A stretch of DNA of 64,000 nt from Galerina marginata (Eukaryota > Basidiomycota > Agaricomycetes > Agaricales > Galerinaceae). The notes under the pieces were generated by a model that was not told the origin of the DNA, did no database searches, and saw only the letters and a list, made by a program, of their open reading frames with translations. The stretch spans positions 1,674,001 through 1,738,000 of the forward strand of contig JAECYW010000007.1 in the NCBI GenBank assembly GCA_023014335.1, given 5' to 3'. Below, one piece after another: positions 23,016 through 34,760 of this stretch; positions within the stretch are counted from its first letter, which is position 1, and each line of letters opens with the position of its first letter. The position numbers and the translations under genes were made by a program.

Positions 23016-24826
23016 ATGAACCAAAATTCACCAGGGCATGCCTCCGTAGAATCAGATATCGAAATGATTGACATATCTGACGTGGAAGAAGGCGCACCAA
23101 TACCACCAAAACCAAAACCACTCCAAAATGGACATGCTAGACCAGAGACTGACTGGGACGACGATGACGAGGCTAACGCGGACGATGATGGAAGTAGGGG
23201 ATTGCTTAGTGGAAGCGTGCAAAAGATGAGGTTTGAGGTGTCTCCGGTGAAGGTGTGGCCCCAGGTGAAGGGCATCGTCGTTGAGGTACGTGGCAGGCTG
23301 CTGAATATAGACCGTCAACTAAAAGTCCTTTAGAGCGCGCCGACACTCCTTATGACAACAATAAGTTTATTGTTCACTGGAAAGCTGTTAGACAAGGTTT
23401 CGGTGAGGCTTGAAATAGCATGAACCCAGGAAGAATGCTAACAAGTCATTCTAGCACTGGCGAGCCATGCAAGAAGTGGACCAACTCATCATGATTATCC
23501 CCGTTGTACTAAACCTCAACGGAAACCTCGAAATGAACCTCTCAGCTCGACTTGGGACGGCGGCTAACGTCGGCGAACTCGACGACCCTGCCGTGATGCG
23601 GTCCATAATCATGGGCAGTTTGGCCCTGCTGCAGGTCCAAACAATATCTGTGTCGTTCATAGCCGCTTGCATTGCGCTCATTCTGGGACGATTCGTGCCC
23701 CGGAATGGGCCTCAGAAGCTACCATCTCCTCCCATCCCCACTAATTCGACGTCAACGGTTGTCCGCGAACTCTTAACTTATTCCTTAGAAAATAGAGACA
23801 CCGAGGTGGGTCGGAAGTCAGGAATCCCAACGTACGTCCACATCTCTCACCTTACCCATTCGCCGACGCTCAAAGCCACCTGTCCAGATTGATAATGGTC
23901 GCATCGACCACGATGACAGCAGCGGCGCTTTCGGGGATCATCCTCGGGTCGTTCATGTGCACCCTCATCGTCCTGTGCCGAAAATTCGACCGCGACCCGG
24001 ACAACATCGCGCCTGCCGTGGCCTCTTGCCTCGGTGACCTCTTCACCCTCATCCTCGTCGGGGTGGTCTCGACGTTGCTTATACCCTTCATCCGAACTCC
24101 TATACCCTTCGTCATCGCCATCCTCGTGGTATGCTGCGCGATCACCTGCTTCTTTTACGCGTTGAAAAACGAACATGTGCGCCCGCTGCTCAAAGAGGGC
24201 TGGTCTCCTCTTTTTGGCGCTATGGCCATCAGCAGTGGGACAGGCATCGTGTTGGATATGTTTGTCAGTCGGTACGAGGGTTTCGCGGTTCTGGCTGTGG
24301 TAATTTCAGGCCTGCCAGGAGCAGCGGGCTCAATTCTTGTGTCACGGCTGTCAACCTCTTTACATGCTGCGAAACTGGCCTTGGAACGCGCTCTTCCAAC
24401 ATATTCGACACCTTCGAAACATCCTGAACCTAGCCCTCTACTTTCTATGATAACTCTTCTCGTTATTACCCTCCCAGTAGAAGTCATATTCCTCGGCATT
24501 CTTGATGGTCTAGGATGGCTTAATCTGCCTTTCCTCTTCGTCGTTTTCTCCATTGCATTTTTCTGCTGTGCTGTAAGTCTCATCTGCTCGCTCCCGCTCT
24601 TTCGGGTTTTGGCTAACACCTGATTTTATGTCCCAACTTTTAGGTCCTCGCATCCCTCATCATTGCACACCTTCTCACGAACTTCCTCTGGTCCAAAAAT
24701 CGGGATCCGGATATGTACGCGCTGCCAATACACTCGGCATTGATGGACCTCATTGGCCAGCTCCTCCTCGTCCTTTGCTTTGAGATCGTTTCCGGTCTCG
24801 GAGGCAAAGTGCGCATGAAAAGTTGA
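23016..24826 (+). CDS. SLC41/MgtE-type divalent cation (magnesium) transporter
   Basis: Five exons: 23016-23285, 23334-23402, 23455-23831, 23888-24572, 24644-24826; 527 residues. After an acidic N-terminal region of about 85 residues come two related MgtE-like membrane domains. Domain 1 has PVVLNLNGNLEMNLSARLG, the family P(A/V)L.G..G...G.R.G pore signature, and domain 2 has DPDNIAPAVASCLGDLFTL with the paired Asp residues of SLC41 proteins. Around ten hydrophobic segments can be counted. SLC41A1-A3 proteins move Mg2+ or exchange it for Na+ at the plasma or mitochondrial membrane; the membrane used here cannot be read from sequence. Confidence 0.9.
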
Positions 24827-25601
24827 CAGGCCTTGTAAAGTTCTTCTATTACATAGTGGTTCCTTTTCACCCGTCGTACATTTTGGACTTTGCTCTCATT
24901 TCTATATAGACACCTGTTCTTCACACATCATTGTACTCTATTCATCCATCCATATTGTCGGTTGCATGTCATTACCTGAGCCCTCTGTGCTCGCGTACAT
25001 ATATCCATTCGTTTGACCGGGACAATTTCGTACCAGCTATATTTATTCTTAGCTTAATTAATTCATGACCCTCGGACATAGATATTGCATGGTGCACCCA
25101 TGCCTCTGCTCCAATGATCTCTTAGGCGGAGCTCATCTGCCCTTCCTGTCCCCTTCCAGTTGGTCCAGGAACGCCCAGATACAGCATCCACTTGAGGGCT
25201 CGGGGAGTGAACCCAGGAGATTCAACGGTAAATGTAATTACCAGGAGCACAAAAACCCAGTACTCAAAGCTATATATGATCTACAGGACATACTTATCAT
25301 GGACATCTTTGCGCAGGAGCGAGGCGCTGTAGTGCAGTGCAGTGCGTTATAACGATGTCAAGCTTCACAGTGATTCACACGGCCCATGGACTCTTAACTT
25401 TGACCTTGACCTTGACCTTCGTGTTCAACCCGACAACGTACGGCCTGTAATTTAGAGGGGAAAAACGCACTCAAGGACGAGGTGATGTTCCATGGCCGAC
25501 ATAGCTAATACGTCAAGCCCACCCTCCAGTCATAGGTTAATTTGAAAAACTCAGCCTCACCGTCAAGAACTTTACATTTCTACCGAGGATCGGCACAAAA
25601 A
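24827..25601. other. Intergenic region upstream of the F-box cluster
   Basis: Holds the SLC41 gene's 3' flank and the 5' flank of the first F-box gene. A short tandem run of TTGACC units lies at 25400-25420. The 95-aa frame at 25065-25352 is not protein-like. The stretch 25450-25540 resembles the 5' flank of the second F-box gene. Confidence 0.45.
25399..25420 (+). repeat. TTGACC short tandem repeat
   Basis: Three to four copies of TTGACC in direct order. A similar two-copy run occurs at 31337-31350, flanking the other side of the F-box cluster. Confidence 0.5.
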
Positions 25602-27074
25602 ATGTTAAAATCTCTAGTCAAGCGACTTCTTGGTCGAAGAAAATCGTCTAAGCCTATACCACACCGTACCAATGCAGGATCCAAACTTGAAGTCCACATC
25701 GAGGGCACTCGAATCCAGCCATCTAGCGACAAACTGGAGATCATCAGCCTTCCAAACGAAATATTGTACCTCATTTTTCTCTACGCACGCAACCTGTCCC
25801 TTATTCCTACCCCGCGCAGTCTTATAGCGCAAGCTGCGCATCCCATCGAGCTCGCTATCTCCCATGTTTGCAGGTTGTGGCGCACAATGTCACTCAACTA
25901 CCCACCTCTGTGGGATACCTTCCGCTATGTCGTTCCGATATGGCCGCATGTGAAACCAAGAGATCGCTTTGCTGCATATATAGAGAGGTCTGGCTCCCAA
26001 CTGCTGGACATCTGGATCAATTTTAGAGGCCATAAAGGAACGCGACTTAACGACCCCGCCGAAATGTTTACAATGCTATTGTCACAAGTGAGCCGTTGGC
26101 GACGCGTTACAATCCTGGTAGACGGCAATCCTACCTTTCTTCACCGCTTGAAGGAGCTTCATCCGGTGAACCTGGAGCATTTCGCCGTATTGCCTCAAAA
26201 TGCAGCATACAGTTCACTTGACTGTCGTGGACTCTTCAAACCTAATACATTCACGTTAGGCGCACGGAAATTGAAATCTGTTAGGCTTATTGCGACGACC
26301 TATGACCTTTTTGTACCTCCCCTCGCCCACTTAACAACATTTCGATTGGAGAAGCAATATAATGCGAGTCACATACAAATCGATTTACCCACTGTCTTGG
26401 CTTTACTAGCCATACCTACTCTGGAGAACCTATCCGTTATCGGAATCAAAATCTTTTACGACGTTAATTTAAAATATATAATCCTTGAAAGGCTTCAGGA
26501 CTTCCGCTGCGGGGGGGAAGACCTGGCTCAAATCCTACCATATATCCAAGCGCCTCGCCTTCATTCACTAACGCTTAGAGGCGGCCGTTTTCCCTTTCTC
26601 AATCCCAAATTTTTCCCGGAACTAACGAACCTCATACTTCTCAATTGTCAGGTCCCTTGGCCCGAACTCCTCCCCATCTGGAGCGGTATAACGCATCTAA
26701 CCGTCTCGGAGAACTCGGAAGGCACCTTTCACCTCCACGCGCCTACCATCTTCGAGTTGACCACTTGCTGGCCCCAACTCACGACTCTAAGTTGCAACCT
26801 CCAATTCCTGTCATACATTGATCTCTACCGTGGAATTGCGCTTTCCAGAGTAGACCAACCCTTTACGGTGCGTGTCCACCAGAACTTATTGGATACGTGG
26901 AACGATACAACTCCTGATCTTCTGCCCTACGCCAATGGGGTTCCCCTCATAAAGAGCTGGGACGATAATATGAACCCTTTGGTTGCCTGGCACTGGCCGT
27001 ATGCAGATGACCGTGCTGAATACCCCTTTGATAAGACGGATTATGACCCATTCATGGTGAATTCCTTCCACTGA
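25602..27074 (+). CDS. F-box protein, paralogue A of a tandem trio
   Basis: Single exon, 490 residues. An N-terminal basic stretch (MLKSLVKRLLGRRKSSKP) is followed by an F-box at about residues 48-105 (SLPNEILYLIFLYARN … ISHVCRLWR … PPLWDTFRYV). The rest shows regularly spaced Leu-rich stretches (LKSVRLIATTY, HLTTFRLEK, LENLSVIGI, LHSLTLRGG, LTNLILLNC, ITHLTVSE), the irregular LRR-like solenoid of mushroom F-box proteins. F-box proteins bring targets to SCF ubiquitin ligases; the target is unknown. The start is the ATG aligned with paralogue B; the frame is open 60 nt further upstream but has no ATG. It ends DYDPFMVNSFH, a tail shared by all three copies. Confidence 0.85.
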   Translation: MLKSLVKRLLGRRKSSKPIPHRTNAGSKLEVHIEGTRIQPSSDKLEIISLPNEILYLIFLYARNLSLIPTPRSLIAQAAHPIELAISHVCRLWRTMSLNYPPLWDTFRYVVPIWPHVKPRDRFAAYIERSGSQLLDIWINFRGHKGTRLNDPAEMFTMLLSQVSRWRRVTILVDGNPTFLHRLKELHPVNLEHFAVLPQNAAYSSLDCRGLFKPNTFTLGARKLKSVRLIATTYDLFVPPLAHLTTFRLEKQYNASHIQIDLPTVLALLAIPTLENLSVIGIKIFYDVNLKYIILERLQDFRCGGEDLAQILPYIQAPRLHSLTLRGGRFPFLNPKFFPELTNLILLNCQVPWPELLPIWSGITHLTVSENSEGTFHLHAPTIFELTTCWPQLTTLSCNLQFLSYIDLYRGIALSRVDQPFTVRVHQNLLDTWNDTTPDLLPYANGVPLIKSWDDNMNPLVAWHWPYADDRAEYPFDKTDYDPFMVNSFH

Positions 27075-27724
27075 TTCATTTCTACTTATCTTTCCTCCAC
27101 ACTATCGGTTGATCATGACTCGGAGTGTCGTTAATTAATACTTACCCGAGGGCCGAGGCGTTCCTCTCCCTCACGTTCATAGTATATTCTTATTTTTTGA
27201 TTTGACCAGGACCATTTCAAAATTTCTACCAGTTGTATGTAATTCTGTTTTTGTCCTCGGGCACCATATTATTTTATGTATCATAGGATCGACAGAATAA
27301 AAGTAAGCTATTTGATCGAAAAACGGCTGCACTGGCACGACCCTGGATGCACTGGACGGTATGTACGTTCCATTAGAGTCACTGCTTTAATTACACATAT
27401 CAATGTAAATAGTAGTATGCCTGAGGGCATACTGTTATGTCTAAGTATCGACTTGTTGCACGATAATGGGCAAGAAAAAGAAGAAAAAAAGACCGTATTA
27501 CCCTGGATTGGCTTGTTCCCAGGCTCATGATTCCGTCTTCTAACCCAACCTCGACCTTCGTGTCCTCTTCCACAGGTCCTTTTTTTGCCTGGCCATGATT
27601 TAGAGAAGGGAAACGTACCCAAATACGAGGTGATGTCCCAAGGCCGACGTAGCTCATGCTTCCAGAGCCTTATGTTCGACAGAAATTTAGACGTTTGCAT
27701 TCACCTCACAACTTGACACGAGTC
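27075..27724. other. Spacer between F-box paralogues A and B
   Basis: No separate gene. The last 120 bases (AACGTACCCAAATACGAGGT…) are similar to the 5' flanks of paralogues A and C, so the duplicated unit includes upstream DNA. Confidence 0.5.
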
Positions 27725-29241
27725 ATGCAAAAATCTTTGGTTGGGCATTTTCTTGGACGGCGGAATTCGTCTCAGCCTACGTCCCATGGTACTACAGGAG
27801 GACCAAATGTGCCCAGAGTGCAGGTCGAGGATATAGTGCACATCGAGAATATCCGAGTTCAGCCAGTCAACGATGACCTTCCATTCTTCGACCTCCCAAA
27901 TGAAATATTCTGCTTGATTTTTCTCCATGCACGCAACTTGTCTCTCATTCCCACCTCGCGCAACCTCAATGTGCGTCCCATAGAGCTTACTATCTCCCAT
28001 GTCTGCAAGCTATGGCGCTCCATCTCACTCAGTTATCCACCCATGTGGGACACCTTTCGGTATGTGGTTCCCAAATCGCCTTTAGTGAGGGCAAAGGATC
28101 GCTTTACCTCTTATATCGAGAGGTCTGGCTCTCATCCCCTCGATATCTGGTTCAATTTTAGAGGCGACCACCACGAGGCACGAATTAAAGACCACGCCGA
28201 GATGTTTACAGTCTTCTTATCACAGGAGATCGTTGGCGACGTGTTACCATTTTCGTTGACGACAATCTTTCGTTTATCGACGTCGACCTCTTGAAAGTGC
28301 TCCACCCGGTAAATCTGGAGCATTTCGCCTTGTTTCCTCAACACTCGGGATATTCAAAGTTATCCCGTGGACTTTTCAAACCTAACACATTCGCGTCAGG
28401 CGCACCGAAGTTAAAATCGGCGAGACTTATAACCACAAGCTATACGTTCTTTCTACCTCCCCTTTCCAACATTACAACTCTTCGATTTGAGAAGCCATCT
28501 TATTATACGAAGGACATTCAGGTCAATTTGTCGACAGGCATGGCTTTATTGGGCATACCCTCTTTGGAGAACCTATCAATATCTGGCATCGAAATTTATC
28601 AACCACTTCACGATGCGGATTTCAAAGGTGTAAACCTCAAAAGGCTTCAGGATTTCCGCTGCGGGAGCGAAGACATGGCCCAAATTTTATCATATATCCA
28701 AGCGCCGTCCCTTCATACACTGACACTTAGAGACGTCAAATTTCCAACGCTCAATGCTAAGTCGGCTCCAGAACTAACAAAACTCATCCTTCTCAATTGC
28801 CAAGTTCCTTGGCCCGCCTTCTCTGACGAACTCCTCTTCGTAGCCAGTCGGATTACGCACCTGACTGTCTCAGAAACCTCAAGGGAAGGTACCTTTCACC
28901 TCCATGCGCTCACTACCTTCGGGAAGACCAATTGCTGGCCCCAGCTCACTACCCTGAGTTGCAACATCCAATTTCTGTCGCGTGTAGATCCCTACCTAGA
29001 ACTGGCTCCTGCCCAGGTAGACCAGCCGTTTACCGTCCGTGTCCACCAAAATTTGCTGGACATGTGGTTCGATAGAACGCCAGATCTTCTGCCTCATGTC
29101 GACGGAGTTTGCATAATAAAGAGCTGGGATTCGGATGCGAATCCTTTGGTTCCCTGGCACTGGCCTTATGCAGAGGACCGTGCCGAACACCCCTTCGACA
29201 AATCAGATTACGATCCATTCAGAATTATTTCCTACCACTGA
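27725..29241 (+). pseudogene. F-box paralogue B, broken by a one-base deletion
   Basis: Aligns along its whole length with paralogues A and C, from the N-terminal MQKSLVGHFLGRRNSSQP through the F-box (DLPNEIFCLIFLHARN) to the shared tail ending DYDPFRIISYH. At about 28225-28230, where the neighbours read LSQ(V/A)(S/D)RWRRV, this copy reads CACAGGAGATCG and is one base short; the frame then shifts and stops at 28292-28294. The rest of the protein continues open in the new frame from about 28230 to 29241. No splice donor can bridge the break. It is either a recent pseudogene, since the remainder has no other lesion, or an assembly error. A longer upstream ATG at 27656 is in frame. Confidence 0.8.
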
Positions 29242-29723
29242 TCCATATTGACAACTTGGAGACCCTGTTCATTATCTACTTGAAACTTTTTTGTACTAGT
29301 ACTCGATTTATTTTTCCTAGTCCCTGGGCTGGTAGTAGGATGTTGTAATTTTTATATTCCATACAGTGACCGGAAAGTCAGTAGTATATAACTTAATTTA
29401 AGGGATGTTAAGTAGCGCAGGCATACTCGGTTCTAATCTTGGACCATGATGACCTTGTGTCATGCATCGCAGGTCGTACTAGTATCACTGAAGGGATGTG
29501 TCTGGCTGGATTCCCAGGCTTCGACACCACTTCCTCTTGACCTCCAACCTTGACTGTGGTATCTGATTCAACAAGCTACTAACCTACAGAAACCTGAAAC
29601 GTACCCGAATAAGAAGTGGTATCTGGTGCTCGTGTTTCCTGCGCGTCGTTTTCCTTCGCAAACACTTAAGCGCCCACACCATCGTAAAACGGGTTCCGCC
29701 AGGAAGTTGGAGCACCGACACTC
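29242..29723. other. Spacer between F-box paralogues B and C
   Basis: No gene. The short stretch ACCTGAAACGTACCCGAATA near 29590-29610 resembles the 5' flank of paralogue B. Confidence 0.5.
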
Positions 29724-31178
29724 ATGCATAAAATTCTGTCTGGATTTAAATTTGGTCGAGACAAGGGACCCAAGTCGAAGCAACTGACACTGCGCGTGGA
29801 CCCATGGTCTAATGACCGCCTTAAATTCTTCACCCTTCCAAACGAAATATTCGACCTCATTTTCCTCCTCGCACGCAACCAGTATCTCATTCCCACCTCG
29901 CGGGGCCTCACGACGTTTCCTATCGAGCTTACCATATCCCACGTCTGCCAGTTATGGCGCTCCATCTCACTCGACTATCCCCTTTTATGGGACACCTTTC
30001 GATATGTTGTTCCGAAATACAAGTTTGTCAGGGCAAAGCACCGCTTCGCTTCGTATATAGAGAGGTCTCGTTCGCACCCTCTCGATATTTGGTTCAATTT
30101 TAGAGCCGAGCATGGCAATGCGAGGTATAACGACCACACCGAGATGTTTACAATGCTATTATCCCAGGCCGACCGCTGGCGACGCGTTACCGTCTTGGTA
30201 GACGGCAATCCCCCGTTTCTCGACCTGTTGAAAGAAGTCCATCCAGCAAACCTGGAACATTTCGCCGTGTTGCCTCAAAATGCGGATTATCCAACGTACA
30301 CCCCTGGACTTTTCATACCCAGTATATTCAAATCCGGCACACCGAAGTTAAAATCCGTGAGGCTTATTACGACGACATATGGCGTCTTTTTACCACCTCT
30401 TTCTAACATAACAACATTTCGAATCGAGAAGCCGTCCTATTATTCGCAAGTTATTCGGATCAGCTTGTCTGAAATTATAGCTTTATTGACCATATCCTCT
30501 CTGGAGAGCCTTTCGATATCCGACATCCAATTCCAGGACTCGTTTCGCGATGGAAATTTCAAGATTATAATAATGCAAAGGCTCCGGGATCTGCGCTGCG
30601 GGAGCGAAGATATAGCCCAAATCTTACCATATATTGAAGCTCCGTGCCTTCATTCACTAACACTCAAAGATGTCAAATTTCCGGTTCTTAATATTAACTC
30701 AGCTCCGGAGCTAACAAACCTCATACTGCTCAATTGCCGAGCTCCTTGGCCCGCCTTCTCTGACGAACTCTCCTTCGTGGCGAGTCGGATAACTCACCTG
30801 ACTGTCTCGGAAAATACGAAAGGCACCTTTCGCCTCCACTCACCCACCATCTTTAGGACGCCCCACTCCTGGTCTAAACTCCGGACATTAAGTTTAAACC
30901 TTCAATTCCTGTCTTATGTGGACCGATACCTCGAACTTGCACTTTCCCTGCCAGTAGATCAGGCATTGTCCGTTCGAGTCCACCAAAATTTATTGGATAC
31001 GTGGTACGAAAGAACACCAGATCTCTTGCCCTACGTCGATGGACTCTGTAAATTTCAGGGCTGGGACTTGGATACAAACCCTTTGGTCCCCTGGCACTGG
31101 CCTTACGCAGAGAACAGTGTTGAACACCCCTATGATAGTTCGGACTATGACCCATTCAGCGTCACTTCTTACCACTGA
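29724..31178 (+). CDS. F-box protein, paralogue C of a tandem trio
   Basis: Single exon, 484 residues. The F-box begins near residue 37 (TLPNEIFDLIFLLARN … ISHVCQLWRSISLDYP) and is followed by the same LRR-like repeats as paralogue A and the ending HPYDSSDYDPFSVTSYH. The N-terminus differs from A and B (MHKILSGFKFGRDKGPK), so upstream divergence or a different start has replaced the basic LGRR segment. It is intact and, with A, one of two apparently functional members of the cluster. Confidence 0.85.
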   Translation: MHKILSGFKFGRDKGPKSKQLTLRVDPWSNDRLKFFTLPNEIFDLIFLLARNQYLIPTSRGLTTFPIELTISHVCQLWRSISLDYPLLWDTFRYVVPKYKFVRAKHRFASYIERSRSHPLDIWFNFRAEHGNARYNDHTEMFTMLLSQADRWRRVTVLVDGNPPFLDLLKEVHPANLEHFAVLPQNADYPTYTPGLFIPSIFKSGTPKLKSVRLITTTYGVFLPPLSNITTFRIEKPSYYSQVIRISLSEIIALLTISSLESLSISDIQFQDSFRDGNFKIIIMQRLRDLRCGSEDIAQILPYIEAPCLHSLTLKDVKFPVLNINSAPELTNLILLNCRAPWPAFSDELSFVASRITHLTVSENTKGTFRLHSPTIFRTPHSWSKLRTLSLNLQFLSYVDRYLELALSLPVDQALSVRVHQNLLDTWYERTPDLLPYVDGLCKFQGWDLDTNPLVPWHWPYAENSVEHPYDSSDYDPFSVTSYH

Positions 31179-31486
31179 CTGATTACCGAGTCTTATATAT
31201 TTAAAGTTGGATATTATCGACCGTTTATGTGACTTCTTACTCTCATAATGCTCAAATAGGGGCTAGAGTGACATACATGGTGTCACGTGGGCTGTTATGA
31301 GTTATCCAGCGCGTGATCAATGAAGGTTGTTCGCACCTTGACCTTGACCTCGATATAGTTCGCGGAGAACTCGAGAACGGCCCTTGCACCTGGCCTTGAC
31401 CTGGCGCGTATTCCACATACCGCCTCTTGTCGACATAGGACCATCCTATACGGCCCACGCGCGGACCTTCGCCGCGTTTTGACCCG
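31179..31486. other. Spacer between F-box C and ADA3
   Basis: Contains CCTTGA/TTGACC repeats at 31335-31350 and again near 31392, like those before paralogue A. Presumably includes the ADA3 promoter. Confidence 0.4.
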
Positions 31487-34093
31487 ATGGCCTCCAAGCT
31501 CTCCTCTTTCCACCCACCAGAACCAATAAGCACGAATTTATTGAAGAATGGGCCCAATGAAGTACCTTCAATAGACGAGCTGGAGCGTCTCCAGCAAGAA
31601 CTTGTGAAATCTAAGAAGAGAGCGATGGACCGAGCGCAAAAAGCGAGGGACGATCTCAAGACAATTGAAGACTCCATGCGCCGAATGACGGAGAGAGAGA
31701 AGGGAAAGTCCAAGGCCGTCGATAAAGTGAAACGGGAACGCGACTGTCAGTATACTTTATTTTTCTGTGGTATTGATTTCTGACCCTCGACCTGAACCCA
31801 TATTTCACTTTGCGACTATTTTATGACTTGACTTCTCTGCTGTGCACTCTATGCTCGGTCGATCTACCATCGGATATTGCTCTGCTTTCGAAATCACTGC
31901 GTTGCTGGACACTTTCGGCTTCATCTGTGCTCTTTCCGTGACATCATACTCTGCTATACCGGGTTGTCCTCGAAAACGTCACATATATCTTCTGGCTATT
32001 TTCGTACTTTGAACCTGCAGATACCCCCCTTCCCGAGGCTGATGAATCAAGGCAATCGAGTGCTTATCCTGGAGGCTCGCTAAAATCTCGCAACAGCTCC
32101 GCTATTCCGATCAACCCCCTCCCAAGTTCCTCGTCTAGGTCATCAGTAGATCCACGGCGGTCGTAAGTGTTTATTACCCGTACCCCCCTAAATTTCCTCA
32201 TAACAAGCTGCTTCAGAGCTGCTGATGAACTCAGGAAAAAGAAGAAGAAACGGAAACGGGAAGGCGGAGATAGCGACATTGAACAAGGTATGACTCTTTC
32301 CAAATCCAGGTTGGGTTGGGCTTAAAAATTTGCTTCAAAGACGTGCAAAGGCCTCGAAAAATTTCCCCTCCCATTGTTCATGCCACAAACCATGTTGTAC
32401 CGCCGAAGCCACCCAAGCCACTTATTTCAGGCAGCCTGCCACATAGCAAGGTCCATTTCCACCTTTCTTTCCTACTTTTCACTAGCTATGGTACTGACGC
32501 GTAGTTTACTCAAGGCCACGGTCACCACCGGACCCGATTTTTCTGTTCCTGCAACTCAACAACTCCTGCCAGACCGACCCACAATACCCTCAGCACCAAT
32601 ACCCGGGCCAAGTAAGCCCACTGAAGTCACGGAAGACTTCAGCAAAGCAAAACAACCCGCGCAGATTCTCATCTCTACATTTTATACGAGCATCGAGCCC
32701 TATATACGAAATATCAAGGAAGAAGACGTCGGGTTTCTGGAATACACAGGCGATGAGGTCGAGCCGTATGTAATGCCCAAATTGGGCCGGCACTATCTCG
32801 AAGTATGGGAAGACCAGGACCAGGGCATTTTGCCCGCGTCTGCTATTCTTGTGGATCCGCAAATTGCGCCTCCCAGCAACTTTGCGGCGCCGACGCCGAA
32901 GTGGGACCCGTCGACGCTTTCGGAGGTCGATCTGGTCGGCGAGGAGAAAGGCCATGGGCCACTGACGGATCGGGTGATCAGCGCGCTCCTTCCGATCCCG
33001 GATGTATCCACACAGTGGAAGGGGGTGAAGGCTGCGGAGGACGCGATGGAGGGTCGGCCCGGTGGCAGTGGTGCTGCCGCTGCGAGACGGGAGCGGCTCA
33101 ATGTCACTGACCTAGAGGCGAGGATTAGGGATACGATGCGGTATCATGGATTGCTTGACCTTGTGGTAGGTTGATTTAGCTTTGGTGCCATTTTTTCTGA
33201 TTTCTGATTTTGTCTTTCATTAGCCTGATTACACCGAAAAGGTAGACGATCCGATTGCCACCGCTCTTCGAGAAGCACAGAGGGAGTTACGACAAGTGGT
33301 TGCCACGAACAAGGCCAGGAAAACCCGGCTGGCAGCTATCGCCCGCGACAGGCTCGGATACCAGGAGTACATTGAGCTCCGAGACTCTATTGACAAAAAC
33401 ATCACCACTATGTACGCCAAATTACAGAAGAAGGACACCCCGAAACTCAGCAAGAAGAAGAAGAAACCCCTACAAGGAGCGGCGGCGGCAGCAGCAGCAC
33501 TAGCAGCAGCCAACGCCGCCAAAGGCAGCGTGGCACCCGAGGACGCTGCTGCCGCCGCCTCACTCGCGCCGTGCCCAGCGGCGCTCGGGCTGATGCCAGA
33601 CGAGGACAACCACCTGACGGTGAACGAGCAGCTGCGGCAGCTGGTGGAAACGCGCCGGCAGTGGGTGGACACAGTCGGGACGCTGTTCGACCAGAAGGAG
33701 GCGGAGAACCCAGGGCGGATATATGGGCTGCCGCAGCGGAGCGTGTACGAGGGGCTGGACGACGAGGTTGGCCCGCAGGTTGCGGACGGTGCCGGGGTGT
33801 TGGGGGTGTTGGTGCCCAATCATTCGGCAATGAGGGTCGGGGTCAATGGGAGCGCCAATGGGGGTGTGAATGGCAGCGCAGCGGGGTCTTCTTCTTCGGT
33901 GTCGTCTTCTTCGTCTACTGTGATGATGAATGGGACGAACGGGATAAACGGGAATGGGAATGGGATGCAGAATGGCGTCGGCGGTGGTGGAGGAGGTAAC
34001 TTCTACCGGGACAGAAGCCACCACAATATCAGCAACGGCAGCAGTCATAAAGGCAAAGAGAGGGCCCGGAGCGACGCTATGGATATCGGCTGA
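31487..34093 (+). CDS. ADA3: ADA3/NGG1-like subunit of the SAGA histone acetyltransferase complex
   Basis: Five exons: 31487-31745, 32021-32162, 32217-32287, 32486-33165, 33224-34093; 673 residues. The N-terminal half is coiled-coil and Ser-rich with a KKKKKRKRE basic patch. Conserved parts include FYTSIEPYIRNIKEEDVGFL, LTDRVISALLPIPD, NVTDLEARIRDTMRYHGLLD and the C-terminal Ada3 domain (TVNEQLRQLVETRRQWVDTV … GRIYGLPQRSVYEGLDDE). ADA3 links Gcn5 to Ada2 and stimulates nucleosome acetylation. Odd features are an alanine-rich insert (about residues 470-495) inside the conserved C-terminal half and an Asn/Gly/Ser-rich tail. Two introns are unusually long for this window (275 and 198 nt); the acceptor at 32485 was chosen for phase, so a small exon in either could have been missed. 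Confidence 0.87.
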
Positions 34094-34760
34094 CCGGTTT
34101 TCAAGTTCTTTCCTTCCTCTTTGCGTTTGCTTGGATTATCTTTTCTTTTCTTCTTTTTATTCATTCTTGTTTGCTCTGTTGTCTTTTCTTTCGTCATTAT
34201 TCTTATTCCTCTTATCGACGAACCGACAGAATTATGTCCCTCCACGACCCACACTTGCCACTTTCCCCCTGCTGACCAACCTTCCTTTTTTAAATTTGAT
34301 CCTCTCTCTCCCTTTTGCTCGACCTCGCTGTTTTCCATCTGCTGTGTACATGTTGCAGTTTCCAATCCATCCTCAAGATCCCCATCATCATCATTGTCAC
34401 TACCATCGCCACGGTCGCCCATTTATCACCACCACCACCCACATAGTCATCCTCTTCCCCATTGTTCCAGTAACTCCTCCATCAGCCATTTTCTGCAGGC
34501 TATTTGTCGATTACCTAGTCTTACACTCCTCCATCCGTCGTGACTATTCTTATTATTTACCATCATGCAATGCATACACTGCTCTGCCATAATGTTAGCA
34601 AGATAACTTATATTAGTGCTGTGCGGATATCCTCAGCCAAGCTGTTAAAATTAATGGTCCCCCTGTGTTGCATGGTAGATACAGATACAAATGTAAAACA
34701 TTACAGAGATAATGCTAGCAACATACTGCGAAAAGAAAGATCTCAAACGGACGGAAGCAC
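34094..34760. other. Convergent 3' region between ADA3 and RPA34
   Basis: About 450 bases are strongly pyrimidine-rich on the plus strand, giving long but meaningless frames. Both neighbouring genes end here; no gene is supported. Confidence 0.55.

Noticed and set aside
33229..33830. Long antisense frames (127-196 codons) opposite ADA3
   Set aside because: They arise from GC-rich, alanine-coding sequence and have no protein-like composition or start context.
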